A stretch of DNA of 64,000 bases, from the NCBI RefSeq assembly GCF_002251085.2, contig NZ_NOJZ02000013.1, positions 1 through 64,000 of the forward strand. Reading direction: 5' to 3'. Numbering within the stretch: position 1 is the first letter of the stretch; each line of letters begins with the position of its first letter. Shown piece by piece: positions 36,026-43,803 of the stretch. Under the pieces are notes generated by a model, which worked only from the letters and a program-made list of their open reading frames with translations, was not told the origin of the DNA and searched no databases. The stretch comes from Romboutsia maritimum (GTDB lineage Bacteria; Bacillota; Clostridia; Peptostreptococcales; Peptostreptococcaceae). A program made the translations under genes and the position numbers.

Positions 36026-36078
36026 TGTTAAGTTACCTCCTGTTGATATTTTAATTTATTGAGCTTTCGCTCTTAACA

Positions 36079-36104
36079 TATAATATGCAGACACCATCAT
36101 TTGT
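36079..36104 (-). promoter_or_regulatory. Sigma-K-like promoter of Cys-tail protein 2
   Basis: Minus strand: AC, 15 bases, GCATATTATA (complete CATA-N3-TA). Between it and the ATG, the leader carries a GAGC-GAAA-GCTC hairpin (36061-36072) with a GNRA-type tetraloop. Confidence 0.5.
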
Positions 36105-36175
36105 GATAATAAATTCATTTTTTTTATATGCTAATTTTATAAAATAGTTAAATTTATTTTTTTATAATTTTTCCT

Positions 36176-36212
36176 AAAAAAAGAGCTATCTCAAAATTAA
36201 TTGAGACAACCC
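36176..36212 (-). terminator. Terminator of Cys-tail protein 3
   Basis: Minus strand GGTTGTCTCAA / TTGAGATAGCTC with G-U pairs, then T7. It lies 18 bases after the stop at 36230. Confidence 0.75.
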
Positions 36213-36229
36213 TAAATGTCATATGTTAA

Positions 36230-36460
36230 CTAACATCCACAGTCAAAATTATTATCTAGGCAACCACAATCATCCTCTCCATTTCCAAATCCACTTGAAC
36301 ATGAACAAAGAATTAATAATAAAATTAAGAATGGAATCCAATCAGTAATACAAATTTCAGCCCAACATTCTTGGAATGCTAAGAATAAGAAGAATAATAC
36401 TATTATCCACCATCCTCCGCCTTCAAAAGATTCAAACATTCTACCAAATTTATGACTCAT
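36230..36460 (-). CDS. Small Cys-tail membrane protein, paralog 3
   Basis: A 76-residue member, the longest of the set, subtype A. Start MSHKFGRMFESFEGGG, first membrane segment WWIIVLFFLFLAFQECW (identical core to paralogs 1 and 2), loop AEICITD, second segment WIPFLILLLILCSC, and an extended tail (SSGFGNGEDDCGCLDNNFDCGC) that contains two CGC units. AGGGGGAA precedes the ATG and a sigma-K-like promoter lies 69 bases upstream. The two CGC units may show tail duplication. Function unknown. Confidence 0.8.
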   Translation of the reverse strand: MSHKFGRMFESFEGGGWWIIVLFFLFLAFQECWAEICITDWIPFLILLLILCSCSSGFGNGEDDCGCLDNNFDCGC

Positions 36461-36528
36461 ATAAATTCCCCCTAATTATAAATTTTTCATTTATGTAAGT
36501 ACTTGATGTCTGTATTAATATCTCTTTA

Positions 36529-36555
36529 TATAATATGCTTTAATCTTAAAAGTGT
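36529..36555 (-). promoter_or_regulatory. Sigma-K-like promoter of Cys-tail protein 3
   Basis: Minus strand: AC, 16 bases, GCATATTATA (complete CATA-N3-TA), same -10 as paralog 2. Confidence 0.5.
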
Positions 36556-36580
36556 TATTAATTTTTATAAAATATCTAAA

Positions 36581-36612
36581 AATAAGAGGGCTAAATAAAC
36601 CCTCTTATTCTT
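36581..36612 (-). terminator. Terminator of Cys-tail protein 4
   Basis: AATAAGAGGG / CCCTCTTATT, perfect 10-bp stem around CTAAATAAA, directly at the gene's 3' end. Confidence 0.85.
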
Positions 36613-36834
36613 TTAACAACATCCACATCCGCTGTCAGAATCAAGACTATTTAAAATAAATATTAATAATATTACCCAAATCAAAGCCATGTCTTCACAA
36701 AATAACCATTCTATAATATCATCTCCTAAAAGAAGAATTGCTCCTATTATAAGAAGTATCATAAATCCTCCTGAAAAACCATTACCACAACATCCACTTC
36801 CAAAGAAACGTGATATATTTTGTTCGCTTAACAT
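36613..36834 (-). CDS. Small Cys-tail membrane protein, paralog 4
   Basis: A 73-residue member of subtype B, whose first membrane segment differs (GFMILLIIGAILLLGDD) and is followed by an amphipathic IIEWLFCEDM and a second segment ALIWVILLIFILN. The N-terminal SRFFGSGCCGNGF keeps the RFFG motif and adds a Cys pair; the tail is SDSGCGCC. AAGGGGGCAA precedes the ATG. Own terminator and sigma-K-like promoter. Paralog 5 has the same plan. Confidence 0.8.
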   Translation of the reverse strand: MLSEQNISRFFGSGCCGNGFSGGFMILLIIGAILLLGDDIIEWLFCEDMALIWVILLIFILNSLDSDSGCGCC

Positions 36835-36883
36835 ATAATTGCCCCCTTTTTAGAATTATAGGCTCTTATGCACCTATTTAATG

Positions 36884-36911
36884 TATAGTATGTAATTTGG
36901 AGCTAAATTGT
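36884..36911 (-). promoter_or_regulatory. Sigma-K-like promoter of Cys-tail protein 4
   Basis: Minus strand: AC, 17 bases, ACATACTATA (complete CATA-N3-TA), 50 bases before the ATG. Confidence 0.5.
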
Positions 36912-36960
36912 TACTTTTTGTCTAAAATTAATAAATTTTTCTTAAATACAAATCCAAACA

Positions 36961-37009
36961 AAAAAGGAGTTATCTCAAAATTTTTATATTTCGAGATAAC
37001 TCCTTTTTG
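36961..37009. terminator. Terminator of Cys-tail protein 5
   Basis: AAAAAGGAGTTATCTC / GAGATAACTCCTTTTT, a 16-bp stem with T/A runs on both sides, 15 bases past the stop at 37024. Confidence 0.88.
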
Positions 37010-37023
37010 TTTTACTTTCTTTA

Positions 37024-37227
37024 TTAACAACATTCATCATCGAAGTTAAATAATAATAGTATTATTAAAATAATCCATATCCATACATTATCGTCGTCAA
37101 AAAAATTTTCTAATATATCTGTTCCTAACAATAAAAATACCAATACTATTATTATTAACATTTCTCCACCAAAGAGGCTGTCATTACCTCCAAAAAAACG
37201 TGATAGGGTATCTTCTAATTTTGCCAT
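37024..37227 (-). CDS. Small Cys-tail membrane protein, paralog 5
   Basis: A 67-residue subtype B member: MAKLEDTLSRFFGGNDSLFG, segment EMLIIIVLVFLLLGTD, acidic ILENFFDDDN, segment VWIWIILIILLLFNF, and a short tail DDECC. Only two cysteines remain, both at the end. AAGGGGGGAC precedes the ATG. Its sigma-K-like element lies inside the end of the preceding gene (37264), suggesting independent transcription. Confidence 0.8.
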   Translation of the reverse strand: MAKLEDTLSRFFGGNDSLFGGEMLIIIVLVFLLLGTDILENFFDDDNVWIWIILIILLLFNFDDECC

Positions 37228-37263
37228 GACCGTCCCCCCTTAAATCCAAAAATATAGCCTTAA

Positions 37264-37695
37264 CTAAATATATGTTCTTGCCGATAAATAAGTTACTTTT
37301 ATAAAATCATTATTTATTAGTTTATCTAATTCTTTATCTCCTAACTTATTGTATTTATAAACTGCCTCTAAATATTCTTTTTTTCCTTTATCCTGCGATA
37401 TCATATACATTAAATTTTCTATTGATTTTATTTTATATTCTTTATAATCATTAATTAAAAATGAAGTTTTAGAATTTGTTATACCTTTCTTTAAAATCAT
37501 TAATCTTGATATATACTCATCTTTATTTTCTTCAACCTTGCTTTCTTTTTCAATTATATCTTCTAAAATAATATTACACTCCCTAACATAATCTTTTATC
37601 TTTTGCATGTCCAAAGTTATTGAATTATAATATAAATTTACTAAAATAACTAAAAAAACACATATAGATGATAATAGTAATCCTACATATTTCAT
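37264..37695 (-). CDS. Membrane-anchored protein of unknown function
   Basis: A 143-residue protein with one N-terminal membrane helix (LLLSSICVFLVILVNLYY, about 7-24) and a helical, mostly charged extracellular or periplasm-facing domain, with two or three predicted long helices (DMQKIKDYVRECNIILEDII; KYKIKS-like turns; KKEYLEAVYKYNKLGDKELD). It has one Cys and no Cys tail, so it is not a member of the neighbouring family. AGGAGGAAAC precedes the ATG. It lies between a Cys-tail gene and the divergent acyl carrier protein gene. Not recognised. Confidence 0.65.
   Translation of the reverse strand: MKYVGLLLSSICVFLVILVNLYYNSITLDMQKIKDYVRECNIILEDIIEKESKVEENKDEYISRLMILKKGITNSKTSFLINDYKEYKIKSIENLMYMISQDKGKKEYLEAVYKYNKLGDKELDKLINNDFIKVTYLSARTYI
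37266..37293 (-). promoter_or_regulatory. Weak sigma-K-like element before Cys-tail protein 5
   Basis: Minus strand: AC, 17 bases, ACATATATTT. Keeps CATA, not the final TA; lies within the last codons of the gene at 37264. 39 bases before the ATG. Confidence 0.35.
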
Positions 37696-37841
37696 AATGT
37701 TTCCTCCTATGTTATATTTATATAATAATTTATATTCATTTAATGTAACTTTATTACTTTTTATTAATTTGTGTATTGAAAAATCTTTAATATTATATTA
37801 AACTACAATTAAATTATGAACTGTTTTTAGGAGGTAAAATA

Positions 37842-38069
37842 ATGTTTGAAAAAGTAAGAGCAATAATTTCAGAGCAATTAGGTATAGATAATTTAGGTGA
37901 AATAACATTAGAAACATCTTTAGTAGATGATTTAGAAGCTGATTCACTAGATGCTGTTGAGGTTGTAATGGCTCTTGAAGATGAATTTGGTATAGAAATA
38001 CCAGATGAAGATGCTGAGCATTTTAAGACTATAGCAGATATCTGCAAATTTATAGAAGAAAATAATTAA
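37842..38069 (+). CDS. acpP: Acyl carrier protein
   Basis: A 75-residue carrier. The phosphopantetheine site is Ser35 in [19 protein letters not shown], perfectly conserved. Helix 1 [11 protein letters not shown] and the acidic helix 3 ([21 protein letters not shown]) complete the fold. TAGGAGGTAAAATA precedes the ATG. It is not next to fab or pks genes: the neighbours are unknown membrane proteins. It may be the general fatty-acid carrier or a second, specialised copy; the sequence is ordinary AcpP, so I favour the general one. No gene for its phosphopantetheinyl transferase is near. Confidence 0.93.
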   Translation: MFEKVRAIISEQLGIDNLGEITLETSLVDDLEADSLDAVEVVMALEDEFGIEIPDEDAEHFKTIADICKFIEENN

Positions 38070-38083
38070 ATTTATAAAAATTA

Positions 38084-38114
38084 GGCTGCCTAAAAATTTA
38101 ATTTTAGACAGCCC
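38084..38114. terminator. Hairpin between acpP and Cys-tail protein 6
   Basis: GGCTG(C)CTAAAA / TTTTAG(A)CAGCC between convergent genes. On the minus strand it is followed by AATTTTTAT, so it mostly serves the Cys-tail gene; the plus side has a weak T run. Confidence 0.7.
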
Positions 38115-38119
38115 TTGTA

Positions 38120-38335
38120 TTAGCAACAACAATCATCAGAGTTGTTATTATTAAATAAAAATAATATAAAAACTATTAAAATAATCCAAATCAAAAAATT
38201 ATTTTGTTCGAAGAAACATTCAAAATTATCATTTCCAAGTAATAAAAAAAGTATCAATCCTATTATTGCAATTATCATAATTGGATTATCATCTATACAA
38301 TCAAAACCCCTAAAAAGTCCACTTAATTGATCCAT
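38120..38335 (-). CDS. Small Cys-tail membrane protein, paralog 6
   Basis: A 71-residue subtype B member: LSGLFRGFDCIDDNP (a degenerate RFFG), segment IMIIAIIGLILFLLLGND, acidic NFECFFEQNN, segment FLIWIILIVFILFLFN, and tail NNNSDDCCC. Two ATGs lie side by side; I prefer the second (38335), six bases from AGGAGG rather than three. It is cut off from the other five by acpP and the 143-residue gene. Sigma-K-like promoter 48 bases upstream. Confidence 0.78.
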   Translation of the reverse strand: MDQLSGLFRGFDCIDDNPIMIIAIIGLILFLLLGNDNFECFFEQNNFLIWIILIVFILFLFNNNNSDDCCC

Positions 38336-38382
38336 CATTTACCTCCTATAAAATATGTATCTAAATTTAAACTTTCCTATTT

Positions 38383-38410
38383 TTATATATGCAATTAGAA
38401 CAATTTAAGT
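38383..38410 (-). promoter_or_regulatory. Sigma-K-like element before Cys-tail protein 6
   Basis: Minus strand: AC, 17 bases, GCATATATAA. Keeps GCATA, not the final TA. 48 bases before the ATG. Confidence 0.4.
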
Positions 38411-38418
38411 GCTTGTAT

Positions 38419-39423
38419 TTATTTTTCCTCATAGAAATTAATATTTTTTATTACTATATCTATAGAACCATTTTCATTTTGCCTTACACTATATTTCATT
38501 GGATCTTCAAAGTCAGATAGATTCCCTTTTATTTCAAATCCATTATCAGTTTTAATATTTCTTTTTTTAAGTTTTTTCTCAACCCATTTTTTATCTATAT
38601 TAAATCCTTCTTCTAATCCTTTATCTTCCATGTGTTCTTTAAAGCTTTCTTTTAAATCATTATCTTTTATAGAATTCTCAACAAATTCATTTATATCCAT
38701 TTCATTTTTTTCTTTTAGTGTATAATTTAATATACTTCTAACATCTTCAGCCTGCTTTATATCATTACTTAAAGCATTAGTTATCCAATTTTCAGCAGTA
38801 TTTTTAAATACTTTTGTTTTATATTTATCATCATCTATTCTTTCAGCATTTAAAAATTCTGTAATAAATTTTGATTGTAATTCTTCTTTTTCAGCATCTT
38901 TATCTAGAAGTCTTAAATGATATTCATCATTTATACCACTAGCTCCTATTAATGCACATTGTTTTTGTCTACCTGTTTCTGGTATTCCTATTTCATTTGC
39001 AATCATTTGTATATTAAATTTATCATCTATAAATTCAATTGAATGTGTATAAAGCTTCTTATAATCCAATTTAATTATAGCAATATTTTTTTCATCTTTT
39101 ACCGTATATAAACATATAGCTAAATCACAAGATTCTAATTCTGCATTTATTTTCATAACTTCAAATAAGTAAGAAGCTATTTCTTTTGAGTTTTCTAAAA
39201 ATGTATTTTCATCATATATTATTTGTTCACAACAATTTTTAATTATATTCTCATTATAATTTTTGAATGCACCTTTTCTTAAATCATCATCTTTTGTAAC
39301 TCTTTTTATAACCTTTTGGAAAAATTTATCTACTTCTTGATTTACTTTTCCTTCATAGTCATTTAATATCGGTACTTCACTATTTTTATCTAGTACGTGT
39401 ATTATAAACTTATGTATTATCAT
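38419..39423 (-). CDS. Nucleoid-associated protein (NdpA/YejK family)
   Basis: A 334-residue protein of the 37-kDa nucleoid-associated family. Opening IIHKFIIHVLDKNSEVPILND, then the central ICLYTVKDEKNIAIIKLDYKKLYTHSIEF and GIPETGRQKQCALIG segments, are the recognisable parts. In E. coli YejK binds nucleoid DNA and topoisomerase; the role in clostridia is little known. The gene follows rluA by 18 bases and may form an operon with it. The family is also found beside some mobile or defence loci, but nothing of that kind is seen here. Confidence 0.8.
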   Translation of the reverse strand: MIIHKFIIHVLDKNSEVPILNDYEGKVNQEVDKFFQKVIKRVTKDDDLRKGAFKNYNENIIKNCCEQIIYDENTFLENSKEIASYLFEVMKINAELESCDLAICLYTVKDEKNIAIIKLDYKKLYTHSIEFIDDKFNIQMIANEIGIPETGRQKQCALIGASGINDEYHLRLLDKDAEKEELQSKFITEFLNAERIDDDKYKTKVFKNTAENWITNALSNDIKQAEDVRSILNYTLKEKNEMDINEFVENSIKDNDLKESFKEHMEDKGLEEGFNIDKKWVEKKLKKRNIKTDNGFEIKGNLSDFEDPMKYSVRQNENGSIDIVIKNINFYEEK

Positions 39424-39440
39424 ATTCTCACCTCTATATT

Positions 39441-40343
39441 TTATTTTAATTTTTTTATTAATTTCTTTATATCTTCTGGTAACTCTGCATTAAATTCTAA
39501 CTTTTCTTTTGTTCTAGGCTGCTCAAATTCTAATTTATAAGCATGAAGAGCCTGTCTATTTATAAGATTTTCATCAACATATCCATATAGTTCATCACCT
39601 ATTATTCCATGTCCTATATGACTCATATGAACTCTTATCTGATGAGTCCTTCCTGTTTCAAGTTTTACCTCTAAAACTGTCGCATCATTTAATCTCTCAA
39701 GTACCTTATAATGAGTTATTGATGGTTGTCCTTTTTCATCAACTATTCTTTTTATGCTATCATCTGTTTGTCTATATATAGGTTCATTTATAGTACCTTC
39801 ATCATCTTTTACTATTCCTTTAACTACAGTTATATATTTTTTTTCTACTTTATCTTCACTCATAGCAACTGATAATGTATGATGAGCATAAGCATTTTTA
39901 GCCACTATAACTAAACCAGATGTATTCATATCTAGTCTATTTACAAATCTTATTTTAACTACTTCCTCTTGTTTTAATATATAGTTTGTAACTCCATTAG
40001 CAATAGTTTTATCATAATGACTTTTGGTTGGATGAACTACCATGAACGGTGGTTTATTAATCATAATTATATCAAAATCATCATATATAATTTCCAAATT
40101 TAAATCTTGTGGCTCAAAGTTAGCCATTTCTTCTTCAATTTTAACTTCTATTAAATCACCTTTATTAACTTTAAAATTAGGCTTTTTAAATTCTTTATTT
40201 ACTAATACACTTTTTTCTCTTTTCATTTTTGATAAAGATCTTACTGAGAAGTTTAATTTATCTAATAAAACTTCCTTTAATGTCAAATTGTCTTCACATA
40301 TATATGAAATGAGGTTGTATTTTTGTTCTTCTTTCCTAAACAA
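39441..40343 (-). CDS. RluA-family pseudouridine synthase
   Basis: A 300-residue rRNA/tRNA pseudouridine synthase. The N-terminal 15-70 region is S4-like (LKEVLLDKLNFSVRSLSKM, VNKGDLIEVKI). The catalytic Asp138 is in VNRLDMNTSGLVIVAK. IINKPPFMVVHPTKSH and GRTHQIRVHMSHIGHGIIGD are further family marks. It starts at TTG 40343 with AGGTG five bases upstream. Closest by look to RluD/YhcT-type enzymes, but the target position cannot be told from sequence. Confidence 0.93.
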   Translation of the reverse strand: MFRKEEQKYNLISYICEDNLTLKEVLLDKLNFSVRSLSKMKREKSVLVNKEFKKPNFKVNKGDLIEVKIEEEMANFEPQDLNLEIIYDDFDIIMINKPPFMVVHPTKSHYDKTIANGVTNYILKQEEVVKIRFVNRLDMNTSGLVIVAKNAYAHHTLSVAMSEDKVEKKYITVVKGIVKDDEGTINEPIYRQTDDSIKRIVDEKGQPSITHYKVLERLNDATVLEVKLETGRTHQIRVHMSHIGHGIIGDELYGYVDENLINRQALHAYKLEFEQPRTKEKLEFNAELPEDIKKLIKKLK

Positions 40344-40461
40344 TTTTACACCTGCTCTCTTTTTTATAATAACATTATATATTTTACACTATATTTAAAC
40401 TTTAAATAAAGATATTTTAAAATTTATAATATCATCTATTACGTTTTTAATGTTTTTAACT

Positions 40462-40501
40462 AAAAAAAGAACTGTTTCAAAATTTCATTTTAAAACAGTT
40501 C
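40462..40501 (-). terminator. Terminator of the YfcC-type transporter gene
   Basis: AACTGTTTCAAAAT / ATTTTAAAACAGTT stem with T7 on the minus strand. Confidence 0.85.
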
Positions 40502-40527
40502 AGTGTATTTATACTTATATAAATCTA

Positions 40528-42057
40528 TTAAATTAACACTCCTACTCCAAGAATTACTATAGCAACAACTGATATAATTACAATTAAAGGTGTTACAAAC
40601 TTTAACCATTTATCATAAGTAACATTTACCATTGCTAATGAAGCTAAAATCAACCCTGTTGGAGTTATAAAACTTATAAGACCTTGTCCAAATTGATATG
40701 CAGTAACTATTACGTCCCTATTTACTCCAACTACATCTGCAAGAGGTGCCATTATAGGCATTGATAAAACTGCAAGACCTGAAGATGAAGCTATAAAGAA
40801 TCCTAATATACTATAAACAAAATACATAAATGTTGAGAATACAACTCCACTCATATGTGAAACTCCACCACTCAAAGTATTTAATATAGTGTCACTTATC
40901 AAACCATTATCCATTATTATAGTAACACCACGAGCAAGCCCTATAGTAAGTGCAACACCTAATAAATCTGCTGCTCCTGCTACAAATTCACTTACAAATT
41001 CTTTTTCACCCATTTTTGAGAAAAATGCTAATATAAATGCTACTCCTAGGAATAATTGGGTCATTTCACCAAACCACCAACCTAATTCCTTAACTCCATA
41101 AACCATTACTACAAATGATACTGCAAATATAATTAATATAAGCTTTCTTCCTAAAGTAAACGCTGGAATATTATTTTCATCGTGATTTGCTAAAAATTGT
41201 GCTTCTAATTCTTCTTTTTGAGAATATATTAATGAAGTTGATGCATCTTTTTTTACTTTTTCAGCATACTTAATTGTGTATATTACACATATAGCTGTAC
41301 CTATTACAAGCATTAATATTCTTAATCCCATTCCACTTGTAAAGTCTATTCCTGCTGTATTTGATGCTATAACTGTTGAGAATGGATTTACTGTTGATGC
41401 CATTGTACCTATAGAAGATCCTAAATAAATTGCTGCTATAGCTACTAGAGCATCATATCCTGCTGCTAAGAAAATTGGTACTATTATAGGGTAAAATGCT
41501 ATTGTCTCTTCTGCCATACCAAATGTTGTTCCACCTAATGAAATTAAAACTGTTATTATAACTATTAGCCACGCTTCTTTACCTTTTGATCGTCTAGATA
41601 AAGCACTTATTCCTGCTGTAAATGCTCCTGTTTTATTTATTACTCCAACTATCCCACCTATTACAAGTACAAATGCAATTATGTCTATTGAATCATATAA
41701 TCCTTGTATTGGTGCATTTAAAAAAGTAGTTACTGCTTTAAATAAATTAGTTTCTTCTTTTGGCAATTCTTCATAAGAATTTGGGATTGCCACTGGCTTA
41801 CTTATTGACCCATCTGTAAATTTATTTAAGTTTGTTTTTACTCCAAACTTGTCTAAAATTTGCTGAGTTGCTTCGTATTCTGATACTTCTCCAGTAGGAT
41901 TTTCTACTGTAAATAACTTAGTTTCTTTATCATACTTTAACTTAGCATATTTACCAGATGGTATTATGTACGTAAGCCCTAATACTAATAACAGTACTAT
42001 TAGTATTACAGTGTAGGCTGTAGGAAATGAAAATTTAGATTTTTTTTTCTTTGACAT
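40528..42057 (-). CDS. YfcC-type C4-dicarboxylate/amino-acid permease (DcuC superfamily)
   Basis: A 509-residue inner-membrane protein with about 12 hydrophobic helices and a soluble insert near residues 45-105. Recognisable parts are the start FPTAYTVILIVLLLVLGLTYIIPSGKY, GGTTFGMAEETIAFYPIIVPIF, YLGSSIGTMASTVNPFSTVIAS and the late FIASSSGLAVLSMPIMAPLADV plus ITPTGLILASLAM. In C. difficile and relatives such carriers sit next to peptidases or amino-acid catabolic genes; here it stands alone. AAAGGGGGGATAAT precedes the ATG. Likely a basic amino-acid or dicarboxylate transporter; substrate not decided by sequence. Confidence 0.85.
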   Translation of the reverse strand: MSKKKKSKFSFPTAYTVILIVLLLVLGLTYIIPSGKYAKLKYDKETKLFTVENPTGEVSEYEATQQILDKFGVKTNLNKFTDGSISKPVAIPNSYEELPKEETNLFKAVTTFLNAPIQGLYDSIDIIAFVLVIGGIVGVINKTGAFTAGISALSRRSKGKEAWLIVIITVLISLGGTTFGMAEETIAFYPIIVPIFLAAGYDALVAIAAIYLGSSIGTMASTVNPFSTVIASNTAGIDFTSGMGLRILMLVIGTAICVIYTIKYAEKVKKDASTSLIYSQKEELEAQFLANHDENNIPAFTLGRKLILIIFAVSFVVMVYGVKELGWWFGEMTQLFLGVAFILAFFSKMGEKEFVSEFVAGAADLLGVALTIGLARGVTIIMDNGLISDTILNTLSGGVSHMSGVVFSTFMYFVYSILGFFIASSSGLAVLSMPIMAPLADVVGVNRDVIVTAYQFGQGLISFITPTGLILASLAMVNVTYDKWLKFVTPLIVIISVVAIVILGVGVLI

Positions 42058-42310
42058 ATATATTATCCCCCTTTTTTAACACTTTTCCCTATAAAAATTA
42101 TAGTATATATATATTCTTAAATCTATAAAAAGTTTTTAATTTATATGAAATTTTTTCAATTTTATGAAATCTATAAAATACCAATAATAAAATTTTCATT
42201 TTATTTTTGTATTTAAAGTATTTATATATAAATTTATATTATATACATAACTAAAATTTTTAAATGTAATTATAGGAATATACAAAATTAGAAATAGTAT
42301 TAGCAAATTA

Positions 42311-42319
42311 TGTTATAAT
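42311..42319 (+). promoter_or_regulatory. Extended -10 promoter of nadK
   Basis: Extended -10 with TATAAT at 42314-42319. The start would be near 42326 and AGAGGTGG lies four bases before the ATG. The rest of the 285-base gap (42058-42342) is A/T-rich with no other clear element. Confidence 0.6.
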
Positions 42320-42342
42320 ACAAAGTATAAAGAGGTGGAAAG

Positions 42343-43143
42343 ATGAGAAGAATTATAACTATAAATTCAAACCAAGTACATAGGTCTTTAGAAACTAAAA
42401 AATTACTGACAGAAAAACTTACAGCAGCTGGCTTTGAAATACACTATGATTTCCATCCAGATGCAGAACTTATAATATCTATAGGCGGAGATGGTTCTTT
42501 TTTAAAGACAGTTCATGATTTTGATTTTCCAGAAATTCCTATTATAGGTATAAATACTGGACATCTTGGTTTTTTTCCAGATATATCTCCAGAAGATATA
42601 GATGATTTTATTGAATTTTATCTAAAAGACGATTATATTACACAAGATATATCCTTACTTCAAGCTAGTGTTTGTACTCAAAAAAGTTGTCGTGACGTAT
42701 TTGCAATTAATGAAGTAGTTGTAAAGGGAGACAAATCAAGAACTATACATCTTAATTTAAGAGTTAATGATAGACATATACAAAACTTTAGTGGTGATGG
42801 AATGATTGTTTCTACATCCACTGGGTCCACTGCATATAACTATGCAGCTGGTGGTAGCATCGTAGATACTAGCTTAGAGCTTATGCAACTTACTCCACTT
42901 TATCCGATTAATACTAATGCTTATAGATGTTTTACATCTAGTATAATATTTTCTAATGATTCTATAATAAGAATTACTCCTGAATATAGATTTGAGGATT
43001 CTATATTAATAGTTATAGATGGAGTTGAACATAGGTTTAGCAAAATTTCAGATATACAAATTTCTATATCTGATGTAAAAATAAAATTACTTAGAAGATC
43101 TAATTATGAATTTTGGAGCAGAGTTTCTGATAAATTCTTATAG
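42343..43143 (+). CDS. nadK: NAD kinase
   Basis: A 266-residue enzyme that phosphorylates NAD to NADP. The diacylglycerol-kinase-like GGDGSFLK (48-55), GINTGHLGFFPD (74-85), NEVVVKG, and TGSTAYNYAAGGSI motifs are all present. Length fits the Bacillus PpnK type. It is followed by a yfcE-like gene after 21 bases, a pair commonly seen in Firmicutes. Cytosolic. Confidence 0.96.
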   Translation: MRRIITINSNQVHRSLETKKLLTEKLTAAGFEIHYDFHPDAELIISIGGDGSFLKTVHDFDFPEIPIIGINTGHLGFFPDISPEDIDDFIEFYLKDDYITQDISLLQASVCTQKSCRDVFAINEVVVKGDKSRTIHLNLRVNDRHIQNFSGDGMIVSTSTGSTAYNYAAGGSIVDTSLELMQLTPLYPINTNAYRCFTSSIIFSNDSIIRITPEYRFEDSILIVIDGVEHRFSKISDIQISISDVKIKLLRRSNYEFWSRVSDKFL

Positions 43144-43164
43144 ACTCTATATAGGAGGACTAAT

Positions 43165-43725
43165 ATGAAAATAGGCATAATGAGTGATACTCATGGAAGT
43201 TTATTATATTTTGAAAAAGCACTTACTGTGCTAGAAGATTGTGATGTTTTACTTCATGGTGGAGATGTTTTATATCATGGACCTAGAAATGACCTTCCTG
43301 AAGGATACAATCCTAAAGGCGTTATTAAAAAAATAAATGATGTTAAAAATATTATTATTGCTAGGGGTAATTGTGATGCAGATGTAGATCAAATGGTTAT
43401 AAACCATCCTATACAAAGCCCATATGTAATAAATCAATTTGGAGAAATAAGAATTCTATTAACTCATGGTTATGTAGAATCTAAAGATAAAATTATTCAA
43501 CAAGCAAAAAATATGGATGCTGATATACTTATACTTGGGCACACTCATGTTAAAGAGTTATATTGTGATGATGAATTGATAGTTTTAAATCCTGGAAGTA
43601 CCGCTATTCCAAAAGATGAAACTCATTCTGTTGCGACTATTGAAATTATTAAGTCTAATGAAGATGAACTTGAATTAGATATTAATTTAATAGATATTAA
43701 CACTAATGAAATTATACATTTTTAA
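43165..43725 (+). CDS. yfcE: YfcE-family metallophosphodiesterase
   Basis: A 186-residue phosphoesterase with all metal motifs: MSDTHG (6-11), LLHGGDVLYHG, ARGNCDA, LTHGY and ILGHTHVK. This set matches E. coli YfcE (MJ0936 family), a manganese-dependent phosphodiesterase with unknown natural substrate. AGGAGGACTAAT precedes the ATG; second gene after nadK. A strong terminator follows. Confidence 0.93.
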   Translation: MKIGIMSDTHGSLLYFEKALTVLEDCDVLLHGGDVLYHGPRNDLPEGYNPKGVIKKINDVKNIIIARGNCDADVDQMVINHPIQSPYVINQFGEIRILLTHGYVESKDKIIQQAKNMDADILILGHTHVKELYCDDELIVLNPGSTAIPKDETHSVATIEIIKSNEDELELDINLIDINTNEIIHF

Positions 43726-43748
43726 AATTTCAAAGCTATGATAAAAAT

Positions 43749-43793
43749 AAAAGACTTGTCTTTAAAAAATTATTTTTAGACAAGCCTTTTTTG
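43749..43793. terminator. Bidirectional terminator between yfcE and pepT
   Basis: GACTTGTCTTTAAAA / TTTTAGACAAGCC (43753-43786) with T6 on the plus side, between convergent genes. Confidence 0.85.
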
Positions 43794-43803
43794 TTATAGT
43801 TTT

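Noticed and set aside
35821-36054. Plus-strand ORF of 77 codons
   Set aside because: It is the antisense of the 59-codon Cys-tail gene, which has the ribosome site and the family sequence.
37814-38047. Minus-strand Ser-rich ORF across acpP
   Set aside because: Antisense of the acyl carrier protein gene.
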